This document shows, piece by piece, positions 22,665-31,219 of a stretch of DNA of 64,000 nucleotides. The notes under the pieces are model-generated. The model saw only the letters and a list, made by a program, of their open reading frames with translations, was not told the DNA's origin and did not search any database. The DNA comes from JBECKS01 sp964557005 (GTDB taxonomy: Bacteria; Pseudomonadota; Gammaproteobacteria; Pseudomonadales; JBECKS01). The translations under genes and the position numbers were made by a program. Location: assembly GCA_964557005.1 (NCBI GenBank), contig CAZKYI010000002.1:1-64000 (forward strand). Direction: 5' to 3'. The number at the start of each line of letters is the position of its first letter. The first letter of the stretch is position 1.

Positions 22665-23411
22665 ATGCTGGAACAAAAAACCATTCGCATACTGTCCTAT
22701 AACATTCACAAAGGCTTTAGCCCGTCGAATCGTAAATACATTGCCGAGGAAATTCGCAATTCGATCCGTCTGATCAATGCCGATATTTTGTTTTTGCAGG
22801 AAGTGATTGGCAAAAACGACAAGCACAAACCGCATTACCATGAATGGGCAGACGACAGCCAACTGGAATATCTCGCGGATTCGGTGTGGCAACACTACGC
22901 TTACGGCAAGAATGCCATTTATGGTCATGGCCATCATGGCAATGCCATTCTCAGCAAGTTTCCATTTTCCGACTGGAACAACATCGATATTTCGTTTGTA
23001 AAAAAATCTTATCGAGGCATTTTGCACGGGCAGCTTGAGAACAAACTGCAAGTGATGTGCACGCATTTCGGGTTAACGCCGCTGGAACAAAACTTACAGG
23101 CGCGACAACTGAGCGAAGAAATCAACGCGCGTATTCAATCTGGTCAGGCTTTTATATTGGCGGGTGACTTTAATGACCTTGGAAAAATCGTGCACAAAAA
23201 AATAACACGCTCAACACACCTGAAAGAATGTTTCAACGAACAACATCAGCAGCTTGCGCGTACTTTTCCGTCCAGATTTCCCTTGTTTGCTCTGGACAGA
23301 ATTTATTATTCGGGGCTTGAGCTGCTCAAGTGCGAAGTCTTGTCAGGAGAACCGTGGAGCAGGCTTTCGGATCACTGCGCACTGTTTGCCGAATTTAAAT
23401 TTCCCGATTAA
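22665..23411 (+). CDS. Endonuclease/exonuclease/phosphatase-family hydrolase
   Basis: The 248-residue product has the EEP metal-hydrolase fold with Asn13 in 'SYNIHKGF', Glu46 in 'LQEV', His-rich 'HGHHGNAIL' (88-96), Asp168/Asn170 in 'AGDFND' and Asp236-His237 in 'SDH'. All catalytic residues are present. It is like E. coli YbhP. The real substrate (nucleic acid, lipid phosphate or other phosphodiester) is not predictable. There is no signal peptide. It begins 45 nt after the transposon's right duplication, so its original promoter region may have been separated from it. Confidence 0.88.
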   Translation: MLEQKTIRILSYNIHKGFSPSNRKYIAEEIRNSIRLINADILFLQEVIGKNDKHKPHYHEWADDSQLEYLADSVWQHYAYGKNAIYGHGHHGNAILSKFPFSDWNNIDISFVKKSYRGILHGQLENKLQVMCTHFGLTPLEQNLQARQLSEEINARIQSGQAFILAGDFNDLGKIVHKKITRSTHLKECFNEQHQQLARTFPSRFPLFALDRIYYSGLELLKCEVLSGEPWSRLSDHCALFAEFKFPD

Positions 23412-23417
23412 AACCAA

Positions 23418-24302
23418 TTAAAAATTCCCTTCAAAATCTTCGTTATACAGTGCGTTGAAAATATTGTTGATTTGTTTTTCAACAATCAACTCACCTGCTG
23501 CAATAATTTCGGATGCCCGATCAAAATCCATCATATCAATCGACGACAATCTGGGAGTGAGCATAATGTCTGGCGGATCACCAACAATACGACTGCGCGT
23601 AATCCGATCCTGCATCACGTTCACCGCCTTCGCAAAACTTTCAAACATGCCAGGCGGACTAATACTGTCATCAATTTCAGTCGCTTTCTTGCTGGTGGGC
23701 GGCGTAAATTGGCGCTGAATAATGTTGCCATTCAAATTCACTGCCAATACAAATTCGGCTTCCAGTGCACGGCACAGGTTAATCGGAACAGGATTCACCA
23801 CACCACCATCAAACAACCAGCGATCACGATAATAAACAGGGGGCAAAAATCCGGGAATGGCGGTGGTAGCCAATATCGCATCGTGCAAACTTCCAGTCAT
23901 AAAACGCACTTCACGACCATTCATCATATCGGTGGCAACGGTCGCAAAGGGTTTGCGCATGTCTTCTATCATGACATTGCTGTCCACCACCACTTCCGCC
24001 AACTCCCTGCGCACACGCTCGGCATTCACAACCGCGCCCTTTGAAAACGTAACATCAAGAAATCGCACCAAACGCCAACGGCTCAGATTTCTTGCCCAAT
24101 CTTCCAGCTCGTCCAGTTTTCCCTGTGCGTAGGCAGCACCAACCAGCGCACCGATTGAAGTACCGCAAACCACATCAATATCAATGCCATGTTTTAACAA
24201 ACCCTTTATAACACCAATGTGCGCCCAGCCGCGTGCCGAACCACTTCCCAAAGCAACGGCTACCTTGACCTTTTTTCTTTTGTGTTCGACTGGCTGTTCC
24301 AT
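23418..24302 (-). CDS. Patatin-like phospholipase, RssA/NTE type
   Basis: The 294-residue serine hydrolase has an oxyanion loop 'GSGSARGWAHIG' (19-30), nucleophile Ser49 in 'GTSIG' and the dyad Asp165 in 'FDGGVVNP'. It should cleave acyl esters of phospholipids or lysophospholipids. There is no signal peptide, so it is cytoplasmic or membrane-associated. It converges with the EEP gene (6-nt gap) and diverges from phoB. Confidence 0.9.
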   Translation of the reverse strand: MEQPVEHKRKKVKVAVALGSGSARGWAHIGVIKGLLKHGIDIDVVCGTSIGALVGAAYAQGKLDELEDWARNLSRWRLVRFLDVTFSKGAVVNAERVRRELAEVVVDSNVMIEDMRKPFATVATDMMNGREVRFMTGSLHDAILATTAIPGFLPPVYYRDRWLFDGGVVNPVPINLCRALEAEFVLAVNLNGNIIQRQFTPPTSKKATEIDDSISPPGMFESFAKAVNVMQDRITRSRIVGDPPDIMLTPRLSSIDMMDFDRASEIIAAGELIVEKQINNIFNALYNEDFEGNF

Positions 24303-24425
24303 CGTGTTAAACCTGTTAAACGCTTTAAATGTTCTTAATCATTTCTTTACAAAACTTGCCTAGATTACAGGCTCGTAACAAATCAACCGTTAGCCTACAC
24401 TGCTGTGCATGATAATACTGGCAAG

Positions 24426-25124
24426 ATGAGTATGTCCAAGAAGCTTATTACACTAATTGAAGATGAGCCTGACATTCAGGAGATTATCGCCTACAACCTG
24501 AAAAGAGAAGGTTATCAGGTTCACGCAGCGTTGAATGGTGAAGAAGGGCTTGTACTCATTGCGCAAAAAAAACCGGATTTGATTTTGCTCGACCTCATGT
24601 TGCCGGGCATTGATGGCATTGAAGTGTGCAGGAGAATTCATGCCGAGGAATCAACACGAGAAGTCCCCATCATTATGGTTTCTGCCAAAGGTGAAGAAGC
24701 CGATGTTGTTTTGGGGCTTGGCCTTGGTGCAGATGACTACATTGCCAAACCCTTCAGCCCCAGAGAACTGATTGCGCGCGTACAGGCGGTGCTGCGAAGA
24801 AGCCTGAAAACTGAACACACTTCTGCGAAGGAAAATATAACAAGAGATTCACTTCTGATTGAACCTTCAAAACACAAAGTCAGTGTTGATGGGAGTGAAA
24901 TCATTTTCACCGCCTCGGAATTCAAACTGCTTACAGTGCTGGCGGCCAGCCCCGGGCGTGTGTTCACCCGCGAGCAACTCATCAACCAAAGCCTTGGTGA
25001 AAATGTGGTAGTGGTTGACAGGAATATCGATGTGCATATCAGAGCCATTCGCAAAAAACTCGGCGAAGCACACAATTTTATCGAAACCATACGCGGCATT
25101 GGCTATCGTTTTAAGGACAGCTAG
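24426..25124 (+). CDS. phoB: Phosphate regulon response regulator PhoB
   Basis: This OmpR-family regulator activates phosphate-starvation genes. The receiver has EDE (12-14), phosphoacceptor Asp56 in 'LLDLMLPGIDG' and 'IAKPFSPRELIARVQAVLRR'. The winged helix ends 'FIETIRGIGYRF'. PhoB rather than another OmpR protein is indicated by the linker and by phoR directly downstream. Three starts are possible: GTG 24405, ATG 24426 and ATG 24432, none with a strong Shine-Dalgarno. I see no Pho box directly upstream. Confidence 0.93.
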   Translation: MSMSKKLITLIEDEPDIQEIIAYNLKREGYQVHAALNGEEGLVLIAQKKPDLILLDLMLPGIDGIEVCRRIHAEESTREVPIIMVSAKGEEADVVLGLGLGADDYIAKPFSPRELIARVQAVLRRSLKTEHTSAKENITRDSLLIEPSKHKVSVDGSEIIFTASEFKLLTVLAASPGRVFTREQLINQSLGENVVVVDRNIDVHIRAIRKKLGEAHNFIETIRGIGYRFKDS

Positions 25125-25138
25125 AGGTTTATAAACTT

Positions 25139-26938
25139 TTGTTTATGTTCAAATCTTCTTTTCTATGGCGACTGTATAGCGCCTTTGCTGCGGTTATTCT
25201 GATTTGTGCGCTCATCATCAATGTTTTATTAGGCAATAATTTTGCCAGACAGGAAGCAAAACAACTGGATGAAAATCTGGTGATTCGTGCAAATTTTCTT
25301 AAAGAACTTGCGCTGCCCTATCTAAAGCTGAATCAGAATTCTGAAAAACTTGCGGAACTGCAAGATAAAATTTCAAACATCGATGTGCAGGTGTCCAGCC
25401 GCTTAACGGTTTTCAATCAAAATGGCGATGTACTTGCCGATTCACGCAAACTGCCATCACAGATGGATAATCATCTCGATCGCATTGAAATCCGGCAGGC
25501 ACTTACACACCCTTTTGGCGAAACCGAACGTTTCAGCGATTCCTTGCAGCAAATCATGCGCTACAAGGCTGTTGCGATTATTGAAGATGGTCGGCTATTG
25601 GGTTTTGTTAGAGTAGCACTGCCGCTTAATGATATTGAAGCCAGACAACAAGTGCTTACCTTGTACATTCTTTTAGGCTGTATGCTCGCCGCTGTGGTTG
25701 CCATGTTCATGGGTTTTCTGTTTGCCCGCAGATTTGCCAAGCCCATCATTGCACTCACCCATAGCGCCGAAGCCATCGCCCAAGGTGATTACCAGCAACG
25801 GGTTTATGTTGCGAACACCGATGAAATTGGCAAGCTCGCCCATGCTTTCAATTACATGGCTGGCAGTGCCTATGAACGGGTTCAACGTATTACCGAAGAC
25901 AGAAACAAACTGGCAACTATTTTATCCGGTTTGATTGAAGGCGTGATTGCTGTCGATGAACATCACAACATTATTCACATCAATGAAGCCGCTTCGCGAA
26001 TGCTGAATATCTCCATATCAGCAAGCATTGGTCATTCGATCTGGAGCAGTGTGCCGATTGTTGAAGTACACGAATTACTCACAAAAATTCTGAGAGAAGG
26101 CGGTGTCACTGAAATTCAGGCACGTATTCCCAAGCAAAAACAGGATACCGTGATTGAAGTGTATGGTGCGGCGTTGGAACAAAAAAATGGTCGCTATGGT
26201 GCGATTCTGGTGTTGCATGACATTTCCGAGCTGGAAATGCTTGAAAATATCAGGCGTGATTTTGTAACCAACGCTTCACACGAACTCAAAACACCACTCA
26301 CCGCCATACGCGGCATTGTTGAAACCATTCTTAATGATTCAGACATGGATAAAGATACGCTCTGGCATTTTCTACACCGTGTGCAAGGACAAACCGACCG
26401 ACTGGTGAGTATTGTGAGTGACCTGATGACGCTTTCACGGCTCGAATCTGCTCGTAACAAGGATTTTTCACCTGTCTCAATCAAAGCAGTCATCAATCAA
26501 TCACTGAAATCTTTTGCAAGCATTGCTGCGGAAAAATCTGTGTACTTGCAAAATGAATTAAAACAATTGGAAACACGGGATTTCAAGGTACTGGGTGATG
26601 CACATGCACTCGGCCAATTATTTGATAACCTGATTGATAACGCGATTAAATATACACCTGCGCATGGCAGCATCAGCGTGAACGCTGAAATCGTTGATGA
26701 AAACGCCACGCTTCTGGTTCACGTAAGCGATACAGGTCTTGGAATCAACACAGCCAATCAGGCGCGTGTTTTTGAACGCTTCTATCGTGTCGACAAAGGT
26801 CGCTCGCGTGAACTCGGTGGCACTGGCCTTGGCCTTGCCATCTGCAAGCATATTGCCGAACAACACAAAGGTCGTATCACCCTGAGCAGTACGCTCGGCA
26901 AAGGCAGTTGTTTTACCGTTTCTTTACCCAAACTTTAA
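25139..26938 (+). CDS. phoR: Phosphate regulon sensor kinase PhoR
   Basis: The 599-residue kinase starts 14 nt after phoB. Two membrane helices (about 10-30 and 177-198) bracket a long sensor loop of about 145 residues, much larger than in E. coli PhoR. Next come HAMP ('FAKPIIALTHSAEAIAQGDY'), PAS ('GLIEGVIAVDEHHNIIHINEAA'), HisKA 'NASHELKTPLTAIRG' and HATPase with 'DNLIDNAIKYTP', 'DTGLGI' and 'GTGLGLAICKHI'. The start is TTG 25139 (AGAGG 11 nt upstream) or ATG 25145. The large periplasmic domain resembles the Bacillus/Pseudomonas type. Confidence 0.92.
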   Translation: MFMFKSSFLWRLYSAFAAVILICALIINVLLGNNFARQEAKQLDENLVIRANFLKELALPYLKLNQNSEKLAELQDKISNIDVQVSSRLTVFNQNGDVLADSRKLPSQMDNHLDRIEIRQALTHPFGETERFSDSLQQIMRYKAVAIIEDGRLLGFVRVALPLNDIEARQQVLTLYILLGCMLAAVVAMFMGFLFARRFAKPIIALTHSAEAIAQGDYQQRVYVANTDEIGKLAHAFNYMAGSAYERVQRITEDRNKLATILSGLIEGVIAVDEHHNIIHINEAASRMLNISISASIGHSIWSSVPIVEVHELLTKILREGGVTEIQARIPKQKQDTVIEVYGAALEQKNGRYGAILVLHDISELEMLENIRRDFVTNASHELKTPLTAIRGIVETILNDSDMDKDTLWHFLHRVQGQTDRLVSIVSDLMTLSRLESARNKDFSPVSIKAVINQSLKSFASIAAEKSVYLQNELKQLETRDFKVLGDAHALGQLFDNLIDNAIKYTPAHGSISVNAEIVDENATLLVHVSDTGLGINTANQARVFERFYRVDKGRSRELGGTGLGLAICKHIAEQHKGRITLSSTLGKGSCFTVSLPKL

Positions 26939-26980
26939 TGTTGTAAATCTTCCCTCTATACCCCTCCAAATTTTTGTTTT

Positions 26981-27020
26981 CTTAACACACCGCTCATCTG
27001 GACTTAACACAGATGATGAT
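26981..27020 (+). promoter_or_regulatory. Pho-box-like direct repeats upstream of the porin
   Basis: CTTAACACA occurs at 26981 and 27003, exactly 22 bp apart. GCTCATC and TGATGAT occupy the 11-bp-phased positions between and after. PhoB boxes are 7-bp repeats with 11-bp phasing, so this may be a divergent PhoB site. Confidence 0.4.
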
Positions 27021-27094
27021 AATTAAGGTGTTTTAAGTTGCTGATACCGGCCGCCGTTAAACACTTTTTATCAAACATTATTTGGAGAAAACAC

Positions 27095-28156
27095 ATGAAA
27101 CGATTTTTAAAAACAAGCCTGATGACTGCTGCCGTCACAGCGGCCATGCCACTGGCGGCACTGGCAGATGTTACTGTCTATGGTCGCGCCCATGTTTCTG
27201 TTGACATGCTCGACGATGGTGCTGATTACGGCGAAGTCAGCATGTCGAGCAATTCATCGAGACTGGGCTTCAAGGCTGAGAAAAAAACCGATAGCGGTAT
27301 CAGCGGCATTATGCAAATTGAAGGTGAAATTACTTATAACCAGGGCGACAGCTTGTTATCAAGCCGTGATACCTTCGCTGGTTTGAAAGGCGATTTCGGT
27401 ATGCTGCGTTTCGGACAATACGACTCACCTTTCAAGGCAGCGCGCAGCCCTGCCAATTTGTTTGGTGATCAGGTCGGTGACATGCGCAACCTGACGCGTG
27501 TGGGTAATGGTCGCTTCGATGAGCGTGCACCCAATACCATTCATTATCAAAGCAAGGATTTTAACGGTGTGGGTTTCAACATTGCCTATTCACTGCATGA
27601 AGGTAATTATCCCAACAATTCTGCGAATCCTCTCGCAACACCGCCTGTTCCTGACAAGCAGGATTTGAAAAATACCGCTGTAAGCACTTCGGTCACTTTC
27701 AAACGCGATGCACTGGATACAGCGCTGGCCTATGAAAGTTTTGCTGAAGATGCCAGCCGAGGCAAACGCAATGCGATACGTGTTGCTGCTGCTTACAGTC
27801 TTAACAATGAGCTCAAGCTGGTCGGTTTTTTCCAGACCGTTGATCACGACGATGATACCCAGGACAGCGATGTAATCGGTGCGGGTGCCGAATACAAACT
27901 GAACAAGGATACCTCTGTTAAAGGTATGGTGCTGTCACGTTCCGCTGACCCTGCCGACAGTGATTCCACCATGCTCACCGCAGGTGTGGAACGCCGCCTT
28001 GATCGTGCATTGCGTGTGTATGCCAATTATGCGCTGGTTAACAATGACGACAATGTGGCCATCACACCCTGGCAGCAAGGCCGAACCACCAGTGTAGCTG
28101 GCAGTGCCGGTGAAAATGCCAGCGCCTTGTCTCTGGGTATGCGCTTTGACTTTTAA
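27095..28156 (+). CDS. Gram-negative porin (trimeric outer-membrane channel)
   Basis: The 353-residue protein has a signal peptide (1-24, ending LAALA-D), the opening 'VTVYGRAHVSVD' of Porin_4-family proteins, and alternating beta-strands ending in 'LSLGMRFDF' with the terminal Phe needed for BAM insertion. The loop-3-like 'GQYDSPFKAARSPANLF' contains basic residues. The ATG at 27095 has GGAG 7 nt upstream; an in-frame start at 27038 would add a non-signal extension. It follows phoBR and lies after Pho-box-like repeats, so it may be a phosphate-starvation porin. A terminator follows. Confidence 0.9.
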   Translation: MKRFLKTSLMTAAVTAAMPLAALADVTVYGRAHVSVDMLDDGADYGEVSMSSNSSRLGFKAEKKTDSGISGIMQIEGEITYNQGDSLLSSRDTFAGLKGDFGMLRFGQYDSPFKAARSPANLFGDQVGDMRNLTRVGNGRFDERAPNTIHYQSKDFNGVGFNIAYSLHEGNYPNNSANPLATPPVPDKQDLKNTAVSTSVTFKRDALDTALAYESFAEDASRGKRNAIRVAAAYSLNNELKLVGFFQTVDHDDDTQDSDVIGAGAEYKLNKDTSVKGMVLSRSADPADSDSTMLTAGVERRLDRALRVYANYALVNNDDNVAITPWQQGRTTSVAGSAGENASALSLGMRFDF

Positions 28157-28220
28157 TCAAAACAATTTGTCGCGAAAAGGATTTTGTTAGTTAGTGTATG
28201 AACAAGTGATGTTCCCCTGT

Positions 28221-28254
28221 GCGGTTCAGGCGAAAGTTTGAACCGCTTTTTTTT
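28221..28254 (+). terminator. Intrinsic terminator after the porin gene
   Basis: GCGGTTCA (28221-28228) pairs with TGAACCGC (28239-28246) and is followed by eight T. Confidence 0.9.
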
Positions 28255-28327
28255 GTGCGATAAAAAGGATTCCCGAATAACACCGGATTGTTTGACCTTG
28301 GTATCAAGATCGTATTAGAGTTTTTGA

Positions 28328-29248
28328 ATGCACGATCATGACCATCATCACGAACACAATCACAAACACGAGCACACTCCCGAAATAAAAGAGGGTAATG
28401 AACGCCGAATCCGCTTTGTATTCATGCTCACTTTTGCTTATGCGCTGATTCAGGCTGTCGGTGGATGGTTGTCTGGCTCGCTGGCACTGATTGCCGACTC
28501 AGGCCACATGATTTCGGATGCGGCTGCACTGTTGCTCGCGCTGATTGCTTACCGCATCGCCCGCAAACCTGCCGACGGCACCCGAACCTATGGCTTTCAT
28601 CGCGTGCGCGTGCTTGCAGCACTCGCCAATGGCGCAACCCTGCTGCTGCTCGTAGCGTGGATACTGTGGGAAGCGATTCAGCGCCTGAGCGAGCCGACCG
28701 AAATACTGGCTGGCCCCATGCTGATCATCGCCATCATCGGTCTGTTGGTTAATCTGGTTGGCGCTTACACGCTCTGGTCTGGAAACCGCAACGACGGCAA
28801 CCTGCGCGGTGCGCTGCTACATGTCATGGGTGACCTGCTTGGCTCGGTGGGTGCGATTGTCGCCGCCATCGGCATCATGTTGACTGGGTGGGTAGTGCTT
28901 GATCCGATTCTGTCGGTGCTGGTTGCTACACTGGTAGTGCGCTCGGCCTGGCGACTGGTGGCCGAATCAATTCGGGTACTGCTACAGGCAGTACCGCAGG
29001 GCGTAGATGCCATCGAAGTCGAACATGAGCTGGCAAAACTTCCTGAAATCGCCGAGGCTGGCCACTTCCACGCATGGACACTCACAGATGAGAGTGCCAT
29101 TGCCACCGTCCATGTGAGTCCAGCAGAGGGCGTTAATCCATTGGCCTTGCCTCCGCTGGTCGCAGACTGGCTCAAGCAACGCTTTGCGATTGATCACGTC
29201 ACCGTGCAGGTCGATCCAATCGGGAAACTGACCAGAGACAAGTGTTGA
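28328..29248 (+). CDS. Cation diffusion facilitator, zinc/cobalt/cadmium exporter (CzcD/ZitB-like)
   Basis: The 306-residue protein is an inner-membrane metal/proton antiporter. A His-rich N-terminus (13 His within the first 22 residues) precedes six membrane helices. The zinc site of the family is seen in 'ADSGHMISDAAALL' (HxxxD, helix 2) and 'HVMGDLLGSVGAIVAA' (HxxxD, helix 5). A cytoplasmic ferredoxin-like domain follows from about 210 ('HFHAWTLTDESAIATVHV'). No metal-responsive regulator is adjacent. Confidence 0.92.
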   Translation: MHDHDHHHEHNHKHEHTPEIKEGNERRIRFVFMLTFAYALIQAVGGWLSGSLALIADSGHMISDAAALLLALIAYRIARKPADGTRTYGFHRVRVLAALANGATLLLLVAWILWEAIQRLSEPTEILAGPMLIIAIIGLLVNLVGAYTLWSGNRNDGNLRGALLHVMGDLLGSVGAIVAAIGIMLTGWVVLDPILSVLVATLVVRSAWRLVAESIRVLLQAVPQGVDAIEVEHELAKLPEIAEAGHFHAWTLTDESAIATVHVSPAEGVNPLALPPLVADWLKQRFAIDHVTVQVDPIGKLTRDKC

Positions 29249-29269
29249 GACGTGTAACTTACGATTGAT

Positions 29270-29309
29270 AGTTCACTTTTAATGAACTAAAGTTCACAAA
29301 AAATGAACT
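29270..29309 (+). promoter_or_regulatory. Double palindromic operator before the MNT-HEPN pair
   Basis: Two copies of AGTTCA-N7-TGAACT (29270-29288 and 29291-29309) lie 21 bp apart, two helical turns, 17 bp before the MNT start. It is likely bound by the winged-helix domain of the first protein for autoregulation. Confidence 0.75.
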
Positions 29310-29326
29310 ATTGATGGTAATCCAAC

Positions 29327-29908
29327 ATGAGCCAACTTGGTGATGCATTGTTTACAAGCACCCAGCAGCAAGTGCTGAGCTTGTTGTATGGACAACCACA
29401 ACGGAGTTTTTATACCAAAGAGATTCTTCGTCTCACTGGGATGGGAGTGGCCACCATCAAACGTGAGCTGGATCGTATGTTGGCAGCGGGAATACTGACC
29501 ATGACACGGGTTGGTAATCAACATCATTATCAGGCGAATCCACAATGCCCGATTTATGACGAGCTGATTGCCATTGTCAAAAAAACCTTTGGTATAACCG
29601 GTGTTATCCGCACAGCGTTGCTACCGCTAGCCGAAAAAATTGAATGCGCTTTTATATTTGGTTCAGTGGCTAGCGGCAAGGAAAGTGCCTCCAGCGATAT
29701 TGATTTGCTAATTATTGGTTCGGCAACTTTCAGTGAGATTATTGCCGCACTTTATCCGCTACAAGAGGTGCTGGGTCGGGAAGTAAATCCGAAAATCTAT
29801 CACGCTGAAGAATGGGTTAGAATGCAGCAGGCCAATAATGCGTTTGTCAGGGATATTCTGGAAAAACCACGTATGGATGTAATTGGAGGGAAACATGAGC
29901 CTGAATAA
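29327..29908 (+). CDS. Winged-helix / MNT-type nucleotidyltransferase (antitoxin candidate)
   Basis: The 193-residue product fuses an N-terminal winged helix (about 10-70; 'KEILRLTGMGVATIKRELDRMLAAGIL') to a minimal nucleotidyltransferase domain with 'FGSVASGKESASSDIDLLI': Gly112-Ser113 and catalytic Asp124/Asp126. In MNT-HEPN systems this enzyme adds nucleotides to the HEPN partner and neutralises it. The downstream HEPN gene overlaps by 14 nt. The DNA-binding domain and the palindromes upstream fit autoregulation. Confidence 0.85.
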   Translation: MSQLGDALFTSTQQQVLSLLYGQPQRSFYTKEILRLTGMGVATIKRELDRMLAAGILTMTRVGNQHHYQANPQCPIYDELIAIVKKTFGITGVIRTALLPLAEKIECAFIFGSVASGKESASSDIDLLIIGSATFSEIIAALYPLQEVLGREVNPKIYHAEEWVRMQQANNAFVRDILEKPRMDVIGGKHEPE

Positions 29909-30329
29909 TCTGCTTGGAATCAGTCTGGAAAAAGTTACCCCTGATGCAAGCACCGTGAAGCGTTTGCTGACAGCCGCCGAGCGCAACATCAAAGATGCAC
30001 AAATAGAAACACTGAGTGCTGAAAATCGTTTTGATGCCGCCTATAAAGCAATTATGCAGTTGGCCAATGCATCCTTGCAAGCTAACGGGTTCAGAACTCT
30101 CACCAGCAAGCCCGGTCATCATATGACCATGATTCAATCACTCGGACAGACCATCGGTTTGGACAGGGATACAATCATTGTGCTGGATGCATTGCGCAAA
30201 CAACGCAATGTAGCGGACTATTCAGGGGACATTGTGCCAGACAGTGCAGTGAATGTGTGTGTGGCTCATGCTGAATCACTCTTGATACTGGTTAAAAAGT
30301 GGTTACAGGAAACTAGGGCAACGGAATAA
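29895..30329 (+). CDS. HEPN-domain protein (toxin candidate of MNT-HEPN pair)
   Basis: The 144-residue all-helical protein has the HEPN layout: 'RFDAAYKAIMQLANASLQANGFR' (45-67) and 'DALRKQRNVADYSG' (98-111). The usual RNase motif R-x4-6-H is absent; the R-N-V-A-D-Y stretch has Asp/Tyr where His is expected. RNase activity is therefore uncertain. The ATG at 29895 with GGAGG 5 nt upstream is preferred to TTG 29883. It converges on the pirin gene and overlaps its end by 17 bp. Confidence 0.8.
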   Translation: MSLNNLLGISLEKVTPDASTVKRLLTAAERNIKDAQIETLSAENRFDAAYKAIMQLANASLQANGFRTLTSKPGHHMTMIQSLGQTIGLDRDTIIVLDALRKQRNVADYSGDIVPDSAVNVCVAHAESLLILVKKWLQETRATE

Positions 30330-31182
30330 ACTCCTTGTCGTCCCCAGGCACTTTGGGAAATTTTCCGTTTTGCCAATCCTGTTTGGCTTGCTCAATGCGC
30401 TCCAGCCGACTGGACACAAAATTCCACCAGAGATAACGATGGCTGAGTGTTTCGCCACCCACTAAAGCGAGTTGCGTATCTTCCAGTGCTTCGACCACCA
30501 CATTTTTTTCATTGTGCAAAATGGCCATCGTGAAAGGTGCAACTTCATTCCCTGTGATTTTGAGTTTGCCCTTCACCACATACACAGCACGTTCATCGAC
30601 ACCTTCGGGCAGTACCAGCGTTTGCCCTGCTTTCAAACCAGCTTCGATATACAAAGTTCTTGCGAAAGTTTTTACTGGCGATTTCACGCCGTAGGCTTCA
30701 CCAATCAGTACACGCACGGGCACAGTGTTTACATCAAGCGAAGGAATGGCATCACGGTCATAATGATGAAATTCGGGATCAATTTCTTCATCTTTTTCAG
30801 GCAAGGCCAACCACAGTTGTAACCCGTGTACTTTGTTGTTAGTGCTGTTTTTAATTTCTTCACGCTGACGTTCGGAATGCACAATACCTTTGCCTGCTAC
30901 CATTAAATTGATTTCACCAGGTTTAATCACCAGGTCATTCCCCAGTGAATCACGATGCAGCATCTCGCCCTCAAACAAATAGGTGACGGTGGCCAGATTG
31001 ATGTGTGGGTGTGGGCGCACATTAATGCCCTGCCCCTGTTCAAAATGCGCAGGCCCCATGTGATCAAAAAATACCCAGGGGCCAACTTTTCGTACCGAAT
31101 CAAAAGGCAAGGCGCGTCGAACAGAAAATCCGCCCAAATCATGTTGTTTTGGTTGAATAATGGTGATGTTTTCATTACTCAT
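30313..31182 (-). CDS. Pirin family protein
   Basis: The 289-residue bicupin has the pirin signature 'FFDHMGP' (about 45-51), metal ligands in 'RPHPHINLATVTYLFEGE' (HxH near 61-63, Glu near 76) and 'GKGIVHSER' (His near 105). Bacterial pirins can act as quercetinases or as modulators of dehydrogenases; the role here is unknown. The ATG at 31182 has GAGGG 7 nt upstream. A longer in-frame extension to 31275 is unlikely. Confidence 0.92.
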   Translation of the reverse strand: MSNENITIIQPKQHDLGGFSVRRALPFDSVRKVGPWVFFDHMGPAHFEQGQGINVRPHPHINLATVTYLFEGEMLHRDSLGNDLVIKPGEINLMVAGKGIVHSERQREEIKNSTNNKVHGLQLWLALPEKDEEIDPEFHHYDRDAIPSLDVNTVPVRVLIGEAYGVKSPVKTFARTLYIEAGLKAGQTLVLPEGVDERAVYVVKGKLKITGNEVAPFTMAILHNEKNVVVEALEDTQLALVGGETLSHRYLWWNFVSSRLERIEQAKQDWQNGKFPKVPGDDKEFIPLP

Positions 31183-31219
31183 AAGCGCACCCTCTTTCAA
31201 AAATATCCAACAAATACAT

